Origin: Blepharisma japonicum
Taxonomy: Eukaryota > Ciliophora > Heterotrichea > Heterotrichida > Blepharismidae
Assembly: GCA_949751835.1 (NCBI GenBank)
Contig: CATKHK010000040.1
Location: 62,001-126,000, forward strand
Direction: 5' to 3'
Length of the DNA stretch: 64,000 bases
Part shown: in pieces, positions 31,254 to 44,660 of the stretch
How the letters are laid out: each line of letters begins with the position of its first letter
How positions within the stretch are numbered: the first letter of the stretch is position 1
Program-made: the position numbers and the translations under genes
The notes under the pieces: generated by a model
Databases searched by the model: none
What the model saw: the letters and a program-made list of their open reading frames with translations, nothing else
What the model was told of the DNA's origin: nothing

Positions 31254-32354
31254 ATGAAAAAATCCCTTCCAAAGATAAAAAAAGGAAATACCTCCCGATC
31301 CCATAACTCCCTTAGTGACGCCAATTCTGTAATTTCTCATGAATCAATCCAAGAGCAGTCATCAGAATCTCAACCAAAAAACCCTCAAACCAAAGATCAA
31401 ACAGAAATCAAAGCTTCAGTTTTAGTCGAATACTATTGAAGATCAGCCAAAGAGCACTGGAGCAAGCGCGATTTCAAAGGTGCTCTCCAGGCTACTGACA
31501 AAATCCAAGAAATGATGCACAACGCAAACGATATGAAAGGCTTGGAGTCCACTTTCAGCTTCAAAGGCGATATTTTTCTTGACAATAATAACGTAAAAGA
31601 AGCTCTTATCTGTTATCAGCAGCAGAAAAATCTTGCTGAACAAAATAAAGATTATAAGGACAAAATGCTTGCTTATAAACAGCTTGGACATTGTTATAAG
31701 CTGCTTAAAGAATATAGACTTGCCTTAATTAATTTCAAAAAATTGCTACAGCTGGCATGATCTCAGAATAGTATAAAATGGGAACTTTTAGCTTATGACT
31801 ATATCGGTATGCAATATTATTACCTTGGAGATCTAGACAGAGCTAAATATTACCATGACAGAATGTGGAAAGGAATATTAGAAGACAAAACTTCACCTGT
31901 CAGAGAATTATCTATGAAAGCTCTTGAAGCAAAACAACAGAGAAAAAACAACGTTGACGAGAGAAGAGAAAAAGGGCCTGCAAAAAGCTTGTTTTTTGGG
32001 CCAAGAGACCATAATTCTTACTATCTGAATGGCTCAGATGACGATGAAAGCGAATTGCCTTCTCCAAGGACAAGCTCAGGAAATGGAGACGTAAGGCTGC
32101 TGCCACACTTTAAGGTAAGAAGAGAAGAGGAAAAGAAGCGGCACTCAAAAACTGCGTTTGCAAAGCATGGGACAAGAGGAAATGATTTTAAAAATTCAAC
32201 ATCTCATAAAAGAATTGGGGAAAGGGTGAAGCCTTTTATATTGCTAAGCCATTTATCACCGATTGAGTCACTGAAGAATTTCTATTATGTTGAACAAATG
32301 CACTCATTAAGATATCGAGATTCACATAAAAATATAAATAATGTGGGAAATTAA
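31254..32354 (+). CDS. TPR protein with disordered tails
   Basis: 366 residues with TGAs at about 31437 and 31758 read as Trp. The first 60 residues are Ser/Lys-rich. Three or four TPR-like helical pairs cover about 60-210: DFKGALQATDKIQEMM, NVKEALICYQQQKNLAEQ, EYRLALINFKKLLQLA and DLDRAKYYHDRMWKG. The C-terminal 150 residues are polar. Starts only 32 nt after the FCP1-like stop and ends 31 nt before the SET gene, in the same orientation: a compact run rather than evidence for co-transcription. No family recognised; scaffold role inferred. Confidence 0.75.
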
Positions 32355-32385
32355 TTAACTCCGTCCAAGAATTTTTCTTACAAAA

Positions 32386-33576
32386 ATGGCTCTCGTTCTA
32401 TCGCTTCTTAGTTTTGCAATAACTTCTTATGGGTTTGAGACTTTGGGGCTTGATATAAGTTTTTGGCCAGTGTCTATAGTTGACTTTGGTGACTGAAGAG
32501 GCTTTGGTGCAATGGCTGCAAAAGATATTCCCAAAGGAACTCCATCTATGATAATTCCGATAGACTGGGTGGTTAACTCTCATGACCCATATCCTCTATC
32601 TCCTTATCTCGACTCATTGTCTTCAGAATGTCTTTTGATTTACCGTCTGCTTTGGGATAGATTTTCAACTGCTCCTACCAAGCCAATTTCAAAAAAGTTT
32701 ACTGAAATTATCCCAGAGACCTATCATACTTATGCCCTTTGGAATGAGACAGAACGGCAATGGATGCATGAATATTCAATTCAGTTTTTTGAATATAACC
32801 ACTCTTTTGTATTACAAGACGAGTTTTTCAAAGCAAAACAAATTTTAGAAAAACTTGATTTTGTACCTAAAGAGCTGCTGGAGCTGAAATGGTTTGAGTG
32901 GGGCTATGGAGCCGTCATTTCTAGAACTTGGTCTTATCCATTAGCATGGATAAAACTTGGCAGAGGGGAAGAAGTGACCCCAGACGACTACGCAATTAGG
33001 ACAACAGCGCTTTATCCTGTTGCTGAAAATGTCAACCATTGTACAGTCCCTTCTAAAGAAAGGAAGCCTCATATATTACTACCGATGGCTATGAAGGATA
33101 ATTGGGCTGCTGTAGTGTCTCAGTTTAACTTTAAGGCGGGACAAGAGTTTTGTATTGAGTATGATGAAGACACAAATGGTGAATTGCTTTTTAAGCATGG
33201 GTTTGTGCTTGAAAAAAATTATTTAGAAGAGTATTATATTAGGAAAACGACGGATAGATGCACAGAAAAAAGGATGAAAGAAAAATGCCAATGGACTTTG
33301 AATTCTTATGAAGTCAATAAGAGATTTGTGGAATTCTTGGCTGATGGAAAAGGAAATGAGGTTGGATTGAAAAAATATTTGAATGAAGTTAGTGAAATTT
33401 TAGAGGGAAGCAAATATAGCCTAAGAGATTTGAACAGGCTACTATCTTCGAAGGAGAATCCAAGAGAAGATTTGGCAGTGAGATATGGAATTGGTCAAAG
33501 AATGCTTTTAGAGCAACAAATAAAACTTGCAGAAAGAGAATTGATGATGATTTACTCAGAAAGATTGCATATTTAG
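32386..33576 (+). CDS. SET-domain protein with signal peptide (SETD3/RKM-like)
   Basis: 396 residues; ATG 32386 chosen because the frame back to it is open through TGA (Trp in GDWRGFGAM) and gives the full SET N-terminus. Residues 1-17 are hydrophobic (LVLSLLSFAITSYG) like a signal peptide. The SET domain begins RGFGAMAAKDIPKG; the mid-insert is SET-I-like; the core includes the PVAENVNHCTVP motif (NH pair contacting SAM) and NGELLFKHGFV. The C-terminal helical region resembles the Rubisco-LSMT substrate-binding domain. Such enzymes methylate Lys or His in non-histone proteins. A signal peptide is unusual for this family. Confidence 0.85.
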
Positions 33577-33666
33577 TATAGAGTAGATCGTAAATTTAAT
33601 TAATTTACGGATTAGATATAAGTTTATTATGAAATTGTAACTATTTTGTCTTATAATTATTATTAA

Positions 33667-36600
33667 TTAAAGAGATTGCTCTCTCCCAACTTCTGCAGCT
33701 ATTTCTGCTTGCTGTCTTTTAAATATTGCTTGGACCATTTCTTTTAATTCTGCAATATCCTGCAATCCCTCAATAGCCTTATCAGTTTTCTCTGTCAATA
33801 TACTAAGCTGTTGCGAAACATTAAATTTTATTTCATTCATCATTTCTTCAACCTTATCCTGTTTTCCTTCTTTAGAGTCCTTAGCGCTACACATCTGCAA
33901 GTAGCATTTTTGTCCTTTATTTCTTCTTGTAATTAGCAAAAGTTCACATTCTAAAATTATATCAATCATTTCCAGCTGGTCAGCAATTACACGATTTTCT
34001 TGGACTTTTGTAAACGAGTTTCCAATAATTGCAATACAAAGGTTGAGCATAATTAAGGTATTGCATAGTGTTGCGAAGAAACAAAGCACCCATTTAACTG
34101 TGGTATAGTTATCTGTGTTGAAATCGCCATAGTTTAATAGGTAAACTGTCATAAAATAGCTGCCAATTGATTGGATTTCATTCTGCTCATAGCTGTCAAT
34201 GGCAATAAAAATCACCACAAAAGCAATGTCTAAAAAGAATAGAAAAATTACAAAAGAAATCATATCTTTTATTACATTGGAAAACAAGTTTACAATGTAT
34301 CTTGTTGACTTATGTACTCTGAAATAGCTGATTCCTTTAGCCCAGGATAAGACCACAACAGTAATCAACAGCAAGCCCAAGTAATCATCATTAATTTTCA
34401 ATACTTCCTTGATTATTACATAAATAAACATAAAAAGATCCCTTAAAATGTCGAAATAATTCCATTTGTCCTTGACATAGGCCTTAAAGTCCACTTTCAT
34501 GTGAGCTACTTCAATTAAAAACAAAATCAAATTGAACCCAGACAACAAATAAAGAAAACCCCATGTATCATTGAACAAAATAAAATAAAGTGATAGGAGA
34601 ATGAGATAAGTGAAATATATAAAAGTCTGGACCCATATTATAGGCCGAAGTTTAAGTCATTTATCTAATAACAGTGTTTTTATATAGTTCGTAGTGAAAA
34701 TGTCTTTGTTGGGGCAATTTTTTAAGCTTGCTAAAAACTTGATGCTTTCCCAAGACCCACAAATCATATTTGCCTGAACAGCACTGACATAGAAGACAAT
34801 TGGTGTGCCATGCTGCCCAAAAGAAAATTTATTTGCCTCTTCAAAGTTTCTTTTTAAAGGCATAAAAGTCTCTGAGTAAATGATTTTTGGGAGCCTATTG
34901 TACTTTGTAGCAAATTTTTCAACTTCATTTTCTCTCTTAATGAAAATAGAGCTATAAAACTCATCTAGTGAGCTTGCACCGATTTCATTAAGGACATCTA
35001 ATTTTTCTTCTAAATAAGAAGCAGTTTTTGGGGATTCCATAATTCTTTGGTTTATATTATCTAAAATTGCATTAATGCAGTCTCTATGCTCTCTCTCCAA
35101 ACTCAAGCTAAGAGGTGTTTCATTTTGAATAGTAGCTGAAAATGGTCCATCAGCTTTTAAGCTTAGTCTCAAATGCTCTGCCAAATCTCTTTCAGCATAA
35201 ATATGCAAAATATTCATATGATATTTTGCTATAAAAAAATTATCCATCTCTACATCATGCTCTGGAGGGTTTGAGCTGTAAGCTGAGTTAATGTATTTTA
35301 TGAATTTTCTTATCTTGTATCTTTCCCCAAATATTAAAAATTTTTGAGTTTTAACCGGGTTATCTAAAACAATAATTTTCTTTCCAGCTGCAACCGCAAG
35401 AATAGAGTCATTATTCAAAGAAACCACAGAACTGCATTTTCCATCAAAATTTAGACTTAAGCAAAGAGAAAAATCTGAAATATTTCATATTGAGATTTTT
35501 CCATCAAATGAAGATGCCATAAAATGGTTGTCATTGATTAGCAAACTTGTAACTCTCTCTTGATGGAAAGAGATCTGCTTTAATTTAGCAAGACTAAGCT
35601 CATTATAACTAAAGCTAAAGTTTATATTCCATATAAGCACTAAACAGTCATCAGAGCAAGAAATAAGCAGTGAAGAATCTTTGGTAACCTTTAAGTCATT
35701 TATATATTTTGAATGGGCTTTCACTTTAATCATAAAATCATCAAGTTCGTCTATTCTGTACCCTATCATAGTACACTTCCCGCCAGAAAATAAAATTTTG
35801 ACACACTTAGGTATGATCTCTAAGGAGGATTTATCAACAAACTCTGCCAGTGCTAGAGATCTGACACGCGAAGTATGACCTCTAGCCTCTCCAATTGGAG
35901 CTCTTAAATCATTTATATTTCATTTCCGAATCCAATGCCCTCTATGTCCTGTGAAAACATAATTTTCTTTGTTATCTTCATAAGTTATCATTGACACCAC
36001 TGGGTCTTCAATTTGAGTTTCTGAAATTGATTTGCCATCACGCGAATCAACTTTTATCAGCCTCCCACCAGCACAATAAAGAAGATGTCTTCCATCAGGG
36101 CTAATACTCATTGGTTTTTCAGGCATATCTGAGATGTTTGCTCCGCTTTCCCTCAAATTAGCACTCGCAGAAGTGAAACTATAATTTCCGGGTACTTCTT
36201 GAATGTTTTCTAGCATTTTAATTTGTTGATCTTTTCCAAAAGAAATTAAATTAGACTCATAAGAGCATAGATGATATATTTCCTGAGTATGCTCTGCTAG
36301 ATGTGTTTCAGAGTCTATGTATTCAGGAGAAAGATACTTTATTACCTTCCCACCTCTTGTGGCAATCGTTATTTCAGAACTGGTACCATTATTTATATTT
36401 TTTTCAGTAAAATTTATAGCCTTGAAGTGCTTTTCTTCAATTTTTGCAGAAGAGTTATGGAGATATGTCTCTTTCATGCAGTCTTTATGGATTTTCCAAA
36501 GCTTAATTGTCACATCTCTGCTTGCAGTAAGAATGTAGCTACTGTAAGGGTTTTTAATGATAAATCTTACAACATCATCATGTGCTTTAAATGACTTTAT

Positions 36601-37431
36601 TATTTTAGCTTCATCTTTATTGTCATTATACATATAAACATATCCTTTTTCATCACCAGCTATTATATATGTGTTGTAATAGCAAATTACTGAGATTTTG
36701 CTGGTAGAACAGTCAATCATTAAAGCCTTAGCCTTATCTGGCCTTAATCTATGGATTTTTCCTTCTGAATTTCCTGATACAATTATTCTCTCAAAAGATG
36801 AAATCACTCTTGAGTTTGAGACTGTGTAAGCATTTAGACTATCGTCAAATCTTCCATAGATGTTGTTGGTCTTTTTATAAGTTATTTTTTTGATTTCTCT
36901 ATCGGTGTTATGAAGAATTGTCATATCATCTGTGATTTCTAAAGCAGGAGAGCTAACTTCAAACTCTCTCTCATATATCCTGGTTAAAATGCAATCTGTG
37001 AGTTCAAATAAAGTTATGACGTTAGCTCCAGAGCAGCCAATTATATAAGCACTAGTTTTTGGATCTTGTTTTATCTTGATGACATCGACTTTCCTGCCAA
37101 GTGAGTAAGGCGTTATTTGCTGATTTTGAATGACAGATGGACCCCTTAAATTTGGATTGTTACCTGTTTCTCTATTCCTTTCATTCTCAGCTGTCAAAAA
37201 TCGGTCTTCTATATTTGCTATCACATATAGGAAATTAGTTTCAGTTGTGAAGCACAAATATTTACCATCTTGGCTGAAAGCGCTACAATTCAAGAGCTCA
37301 CCCAAAGAGAATTTTGAGCCTAAATGTTTTTTGATATCATTATACATGTTTTTCATCTCTATGTTTTCTTGCCTTGTTGCTTGATGCTCATCATTATCTT
37401 CTCTCTCCAAAAGTGGAACTGTAAGAGACAT
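33667..37431 (-). CDS. WD40-ankyrin-like-cation channel fusion
   Basis: 1254 residues, ATG 37431 to TAA 33667-33669, one frame across at least four TGAs. Residues about 40-700 contain degenerate WD40 repeats (SRDVTIKLWKI, CSDDCLVLIWNI, SFDGKISIW), probably two propellers. Residues about 735-775 look ankyrin-like (NILHIYAERDLAEHLRLSLK, TPLSLSLEREH). Six membrane spans follow from about 928: IWVQTFIYFTYLILLSLYF, then further spans, S5 SFVIFLFFLDIAFVVIFIAI, a pore loop YFMTVYLLNYGDF and S6 LCFFATLCNTLIMLNLCIAI. The C-terminus is a coiled coil. The transmembrane part resembles TRP/TRPV-type channels. Ion selectivity unknown; likely ciliary or plasma membrane. Confidence 0.85.
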
Positions 37432-37515
37432 TTTATTATAATTCTATATATAAATATGTCTATCTATAAACGATTATTTTCTAATTACTGGCTATTTAAA
37501 ATAAACATATTAGAA

Positions 37516-40116
37516 TTAGTGAAACTTATGCTCATTCAAAATTAAATTTAGTCTTTGTAGCTCAAGATCTATAAGGTAGTGTTCTTGTGTAGAAGTTTTG
37601 AGAAGCTGTCTGGCTTTGAGATTAATATCTCTCATATAAGGTCAATACAAATTATCTTCGCGTATAAGGATCATCAAGTCAATAAATTTTTGGAATTTTA
37701 GGCTATATTTTTCTTTAATGGTAGTATCTGAAATAGAAGTGTCCGGATTAAGCACATTCAATGAAGCTGCCATTCATATTATTTTCCCCAATGACTGAAT
37801 TTCTTTTCTGTCACTAGGAATTGTAATTTTATGGCATGAACTGTCATCTCCAAAGCTTTCAATTCCTGAATCTGCACAGTCATTTTTCTCAAGCTCTAGC
37901 AATTTATTTGTGTTAATGTCATTTATTCAAAAATGCCTTGCTTCCAAAAAATTACCAATTTTTCACTGACCATTTATGCTGAGAAAAATTGATGAGAGAT
38001 TCAAATTTCCATGATAAATGTAATTTTCATGAAGAATGGCTAAAGACTCAGATAAAGAAGAAGCCATCTCAATCAGTTCCTTTTCTGTTCAATAGAGTCC
38101 AATTTTACTTCTTTCAATAATTTCATCATATAAGCTTCCCTTAATTTTTTCTCTTTTTCAAGTCGATTTTTCCTTAATATGTCTTAATTCGTAATATTTT
38201 ATGAAATGATCTGATAAATTTCCTAGTTTGTGTAAAAAATTATATTTATTTTCAATATTTTCTGAGGAAGATTGAATAATAAATTCAGTATCTGCTAATT
38301 GATCTTCTTTTCTTTCTAATTTTTTTTCAACAGTATTAATATCATGAAATTGTTTAGAATACCGAGCTTTTCTTAGATATTCAAATGATTTTTTAAAATT
38401 TTGTTTTTTAAGATATATTCCGCTTAAAGAATGTGTAACTCAAAATAAGTCAACTACTGGGTGGCATTCTGGTGCTTCATAAAGTTGGAGACAATCCTTT
38501 AAATGTTTTTCAGCTTCATCTAAATCATTTATTTTTACACATAAAAATCCAAAATACTCATCAACTATAGCTCGCAGTAGCTTTATATTATTAAAATGAT
38601 TTGACATAATAATTTCCTTAGCTCTTCTGAGATAGGACCCACATTCATCTCAAAGACCAGAACGAAATGCAATTGCTGAACTCAGTAAATACATTCAGAA
38701 TAAAACTGGATGATTACATGGTAAAAACTTATCAATTCATATTTTTATGTTTTTAAAAATCTCACTTCTGGCTTCGGATACAAGATTTATTCAATAAAGC
38801 AGCAAAATATATTCTTGATGATATTTTATAACCTCTGCTGAAATTAAGCTATTTGATTTCTTTTTTATAAATTGGAAAATTTCCTTATAAATTTCAAAAG
38901 ATCCTTGAAATTTTGATTGGAGTAAAAGTATTTTGGCTAAATAATATTGCTTTTGAAAAGCTATAAGCTGATTTTTTGGCTTTTCTTCTTTAAGATATCT
39001 AATAGCAACTTTAAAATATTTATTTGCTTTTTCTTTTTGATTTTGATAAATACTAATTATTCCAAACTCTTCTAAAATTATTGATCTCATCAAGTAATTT
39101 TTTTTCATATATTTCTTAACTAATATATAGGCTTTCTTTAAGTATTTTCTGGATTTTTGCAAATTTAAACTCAGCATATAAATATTTGACAAAAGAGAAT
39201 AGGCTTCAATGCTGGGAAAGTGATTAAGCAATTTTTTCGCATACATTTTGGAAGATTGAAGATCATTAAGATAAAGAAATATGTGCATGAAAATATGATA
39301 AAACATCTTTAACTTCATCATTTTATCTGCACTAATTATTTTATTTTCTAATTCTTGCAACCTTCTGTTGAATTTTGTCTTTTTATCAATCTGATCAAAT
39401 TTTATAACTAATAAAAATCCTTCAATGATATATTCATCAATTTTGTGAGGATAACTTATTTCTTTACGAATTTCTTTGCATGTTTCTATACATTCTTGTG
39501 CTGATTCATACTCATATATAAGTAAATACTCTGTAGCTTGGTACAGGCCTACTCATAATAAATCATTGAGTGACTGAAAGCTTACCTGATAATAGCATCA
39601 AGTTACGTCAGAATCCAATATTTTAAAATAATTGCAATTGAATATGTAATCAGTAAATTTTAGTCACATTTCTGCTTGATTAGTAATATCTTCATTTAAA
39701 TCAGGCATAATAACATTTTCAGTGAACCTATCTGCACCATCTGATGGCATTATCAAAAATAATTCCAAGGGCAAATAAAATGCTTTAGCTTCAATAGAAT
39801 CTGTTTTTGAACACTTTTCCAGCAATAATTTTAGCTTACTGATACATTTTTCAATAATAAATTTATCTTCACTACTGCAATGATCTTCAGGAAGGTTTCT
39901 GCTTCGCCCTAATACTCTAGCAATAGTGTGATTCGCTTTTATAAGAAATTTTTTGATAATTTCTTTGGATTTTTGGTCTACGGAGTGCTTTATTCTTTCC
40001 AATTGCTGTGGGTTAACCTTACAGAGTTCATTTGAATGTTTGTGACAGAATACATCATTGAGTTTAGTTTGAAATACGGAATAATTGAAACATTTTTTAC
40101 AAATAATTGTATTCAT
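37516..40116 (-). CDS. TPR-pseudokinase with N-terminal Cys/His module
   Basis: 866 residues, ATG 40114-40116 to TAA 37516-37518, checked free of TAA/TAG through the joined frame. Residues 1-30 carry CKKC...C.KH...C, a probable zinc module. TPR-like helices span about 170-560 (QSSKMYAKKLLNHFPSIEA, ALAKI-type repeats). Residues about 600-840 are a protein-kinase fold without catalytic residues: LHENYIYHGNLNLSSIFL replaces HRDLKxxN (His702-Gly-Asn), WKIGNF (Gly721-Asn-Phe723) replaces DFG, and EIQSLGKIIW matches the helix F region. It is therefore a pseudokinase, likely a signalling scaffold. Family relations beyond this are not recognised. Confidence 0.8.
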
Positions 40117-40623
40117 ATTTATGTAGTGCAATTTGCAAATTATAGAATTGCTTAAATAATATATTTGATTATTTTAATTGAAGTCATCTTAATAGCTAAA
40201 AATTTAATGTGCATTTGGAAAATTTCTTAATTACAAAAGAGAATTTCTACATTTACTAATTAAACATTCATTGTTTATAAGAGCATAATTGGATCAAACG
40301 ATGAAATGTATTTTAGAGATGAATGTTGGCAAATCTTGATTTCTATAAATATTTATTAGACATTTTTATAGACGTATTACTAATCATCGCTTTAAGCTCT
40401 CCTATCTAAATAATTAAAATGCTTAAGGCAGATTTAAGTAGAGCATTGGATTCTACAAATTGCTTTAAAATTCTCTTAATTTTAAAATGCCACAAAGAAT
40501 AAATTTAAGTGTATAGCACTTACATAGATTCTATAAATATTGGCTGATCTATCTTTGGACATTTATCTAAAGACAAACAAAATTATACCATTTAAACCTT
40601 AAAAGAATACTTATTTTTATAAA
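40117..40623. other. 507-bp spacer between divergent genes
   Basis: AT-rich, no ORF or RNA gene supported. Separates the pseudokinase and POT1-like genes and probably contains both promoters. Confidence 0.5.
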
Positions 40624-42333
40624 ATGGCATTAAAAAATTTGCAGGCGGGCTTTTTAAAGGAAACTATCTCTGCAATAATTGAATCTACTAGCAATTTGCA
40701 TGAGAAGTTAATGAGAATCACTATTAGAGACTTGAATGGCTCAAAGGCTAACATTATTCTTGAAGGAGAACTACTTGCGAAATGCTTTGAACGAGTTCGA
40801 AAAGAAACAAACATCAAAATTTCTGACTTTGAAATCAGCACTGATTACTCCCAAGTGAGCCAATACTTTCCAGATTTTATTCACGGCCAAAACATTACAA
40901 AACACGGCTCTGATTTTGAGTGATTCATTCATATTACTGATAGCCAAGTTCCATCTCTCGAATTATCATATAAATCCAATACTTTAATTATTAGCCACGA
41001 CACAAATTTAAATGAAATTTCTATTGAGGATCTTTATAAAATGAAAATTCCACATTTTGATTCAAAAACTCCTAAATTTTGCAATCTTAAGTATATAATA
41101 GAGAACTCAAAAGAAAGCTGATTTTATGCAAATTGCTATGGGACGATTATTCATTCAACCTGCTCATATAATATTTCACATATAAAAGATTTTATTGCCA
41201 TGATCCAAATCACTGATTTATCAATTTACCCTGAAAGCCTGAGTATAACAATTTTCCATCATAGCCCCCGAGAAATGATTAAAATTAAAACCTTGGGAGA
41301 TATAGTATATTTGCAGCAATGCCAATTTAGATGAAAAGATGGAGAGGTAAGTGGAAGATTGTCAGCTGGAAGGAGTTCTTCAAAATTTTTTGTTTTTGAT
41401 CTGGAGAATAGCTCTCCAAATCCGTATGGAAGCTATAAAAGTATTTTTAAGCCAGATAATGACCATAAAATTATTATGAAAAACGTGAGAGAATGAACTA
41501 GAGAAACTTTTGCAAACAATAATCCTTTGGGAAACAGTTCAAAGCGATTAAGCACTATCAGTAAAAATGAAGAAACTAATATAAGTTTTAGAATGTATGG
41601 GATTTACAAGATGGGCATACGAGAAAATAGCCCATCAGCGCTAGTAGGGTATGACCAAGCATCAATATGTCAAGCCATAATTAAAAAATCAGAAGAAAAT
41701 ACTTATAAATACATAAAAAATTCCGATGCAATCCAAATTTCAAATGCTGTCTATGAAAATGGAAGAATTTTCCTTACAAAATCATCTGACATTTTAATCA
41801 TCCCAGAATTCATGAACACCAATAAAATCCCTCTAATTCCTGAAACGCCATCAGGATTAGACGCCATCATAAAAGGATACTTGCCAAATTATCAAATAAT
41901 TAAAAGATCCGAAATAAATCCTTCTCTATATTCATTTCCTATTTACTCCTATGAAAGGTTAAAACAAATTGATATTAATACAAAATGTCGAGTCCAAGGA
42001 TTTATTATTAAAATTCTGCCTGAGCGCCCTTGAGAAGTTGAAGGGATGTACTGTAAAGCATGCAAAGAAAAAACTTGTTTTCAGTTTTGTCAATGTGGAG
42101 ATGAAACAGAAATAAAATGCCAATTCGAAATTTTCTTATGGGATGGAAGTGAAAATGTAAAGAATGTAATTCGGCTAATTCTTAATGAAGAATATTGCTC
42201 TCAGTTCATAGGATCTATCAAGTGGGAAAATTTGAAAAAGTTGTTGTTAAGCTATGAATCTCTTTTTGAGTTTGGAATAGAAGTGGCATTAGATGGGTTT
42301 AGAATTATTGACACAAAAATTATTTCAAATTAA
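40624..42333 (+). CDS. POT1: POT1/TEBP-alpha-like telomere end-binding protein
   Basis: 569 residues, ATG 40624 to TAA, through TGAs including one in FEWFIHITDS and one in REWTRETF. A Telo_bind-type OB fold is recognisable at about residues 190-300: DFIAMIQITDLSIYPESLS, TLGDIVYLQQCQFRWKDGE and FFVFDLE, matching the POT1 pattern F-V-x-DxS...GDIxRLxxxxxQxxxGE. Another OB-like region precedes it. The C-terminal part has a Cys cluster, MYCKACKEKTC..CQC, that may bind zinc, as in the third OB of some POT1/TPP1 or RPA proteins. Role: binding single-stranded 3' telomeric overhangs, abundant in ciliate macronuclei. Assignment rests on one domain. Confidence 0.72.
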
Positions 42334-42551
42334 GTGACTGTTAATTATTCACATATGACTACTTCTTATTTATTCATGATAAATTTTAACTTTAACAATT
42401 TATTTAATAAATGCTCATTTCCCTTTACATAAAATAACATCAGCCTCGTTCTCCATTTTCAATTCTTTCTTTTTCCCATCTCTATTTAAATTTTAAATTC
42501 CATACTTTTCACATCTAAACCCTTCCCAATCTTCACCTCCTGCTCTCATAG

Positions 42552-44093
<1,542 letters not shown>

Positions 44094-44660
44094 GTTAAGA
44101 GTTTACCTAAACAAAGGATTTTAATAAAATCTCTTCATTTTCAGTTTATTGTGTATAATTTATAAGTTAGCTAAGTATAGCAGAGTTATAAAGAAATCGC
44201 TAGCCATGCAAATAGAAAATGGAATATTTTATAGAGAGGAGCTAAGTGCTAGTTAATAACTTTAAAAAAATAATAAACAAATAAATAGACTTAATTATTT
44301 TGAAATAATGGTAAATAAAGCATATTATTTTTAAAATAATTAGAAGTTTATCCTAGATATAGTTTTTTAAAAAAAATGAACCCTTCAACCTTAGAGCGCG
44401 GTTAATATTTCTATGGCTAGTGGAACGGTTTTAGCTTTTAAAGCATCTGATCTCAAGAATAAAATATATGTGATTATTTTAAAGTTTAAAGCGAGAAAAA
44501 CATTATTTTTGGATATTTTGCAGAAGTATTCATGAGTGTCAAAGAAGTTCTTCTGATGCTAATAGATTTAATTTAGAGGTATTAAAATAATCAATGAATC
44601 GAATGCGATCTTAGACATCAATAGTTTAATAAATGGTCAATCAATTTTTATAATTCTAAA
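44094..44660. other. 567-bp AT-rich spacer
   Basis: Follows the ATP synthase gene. No frame of useful length, no RNA gene recognised. Nothing to report besides AT-rich tracts. Confidence 0.5.
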
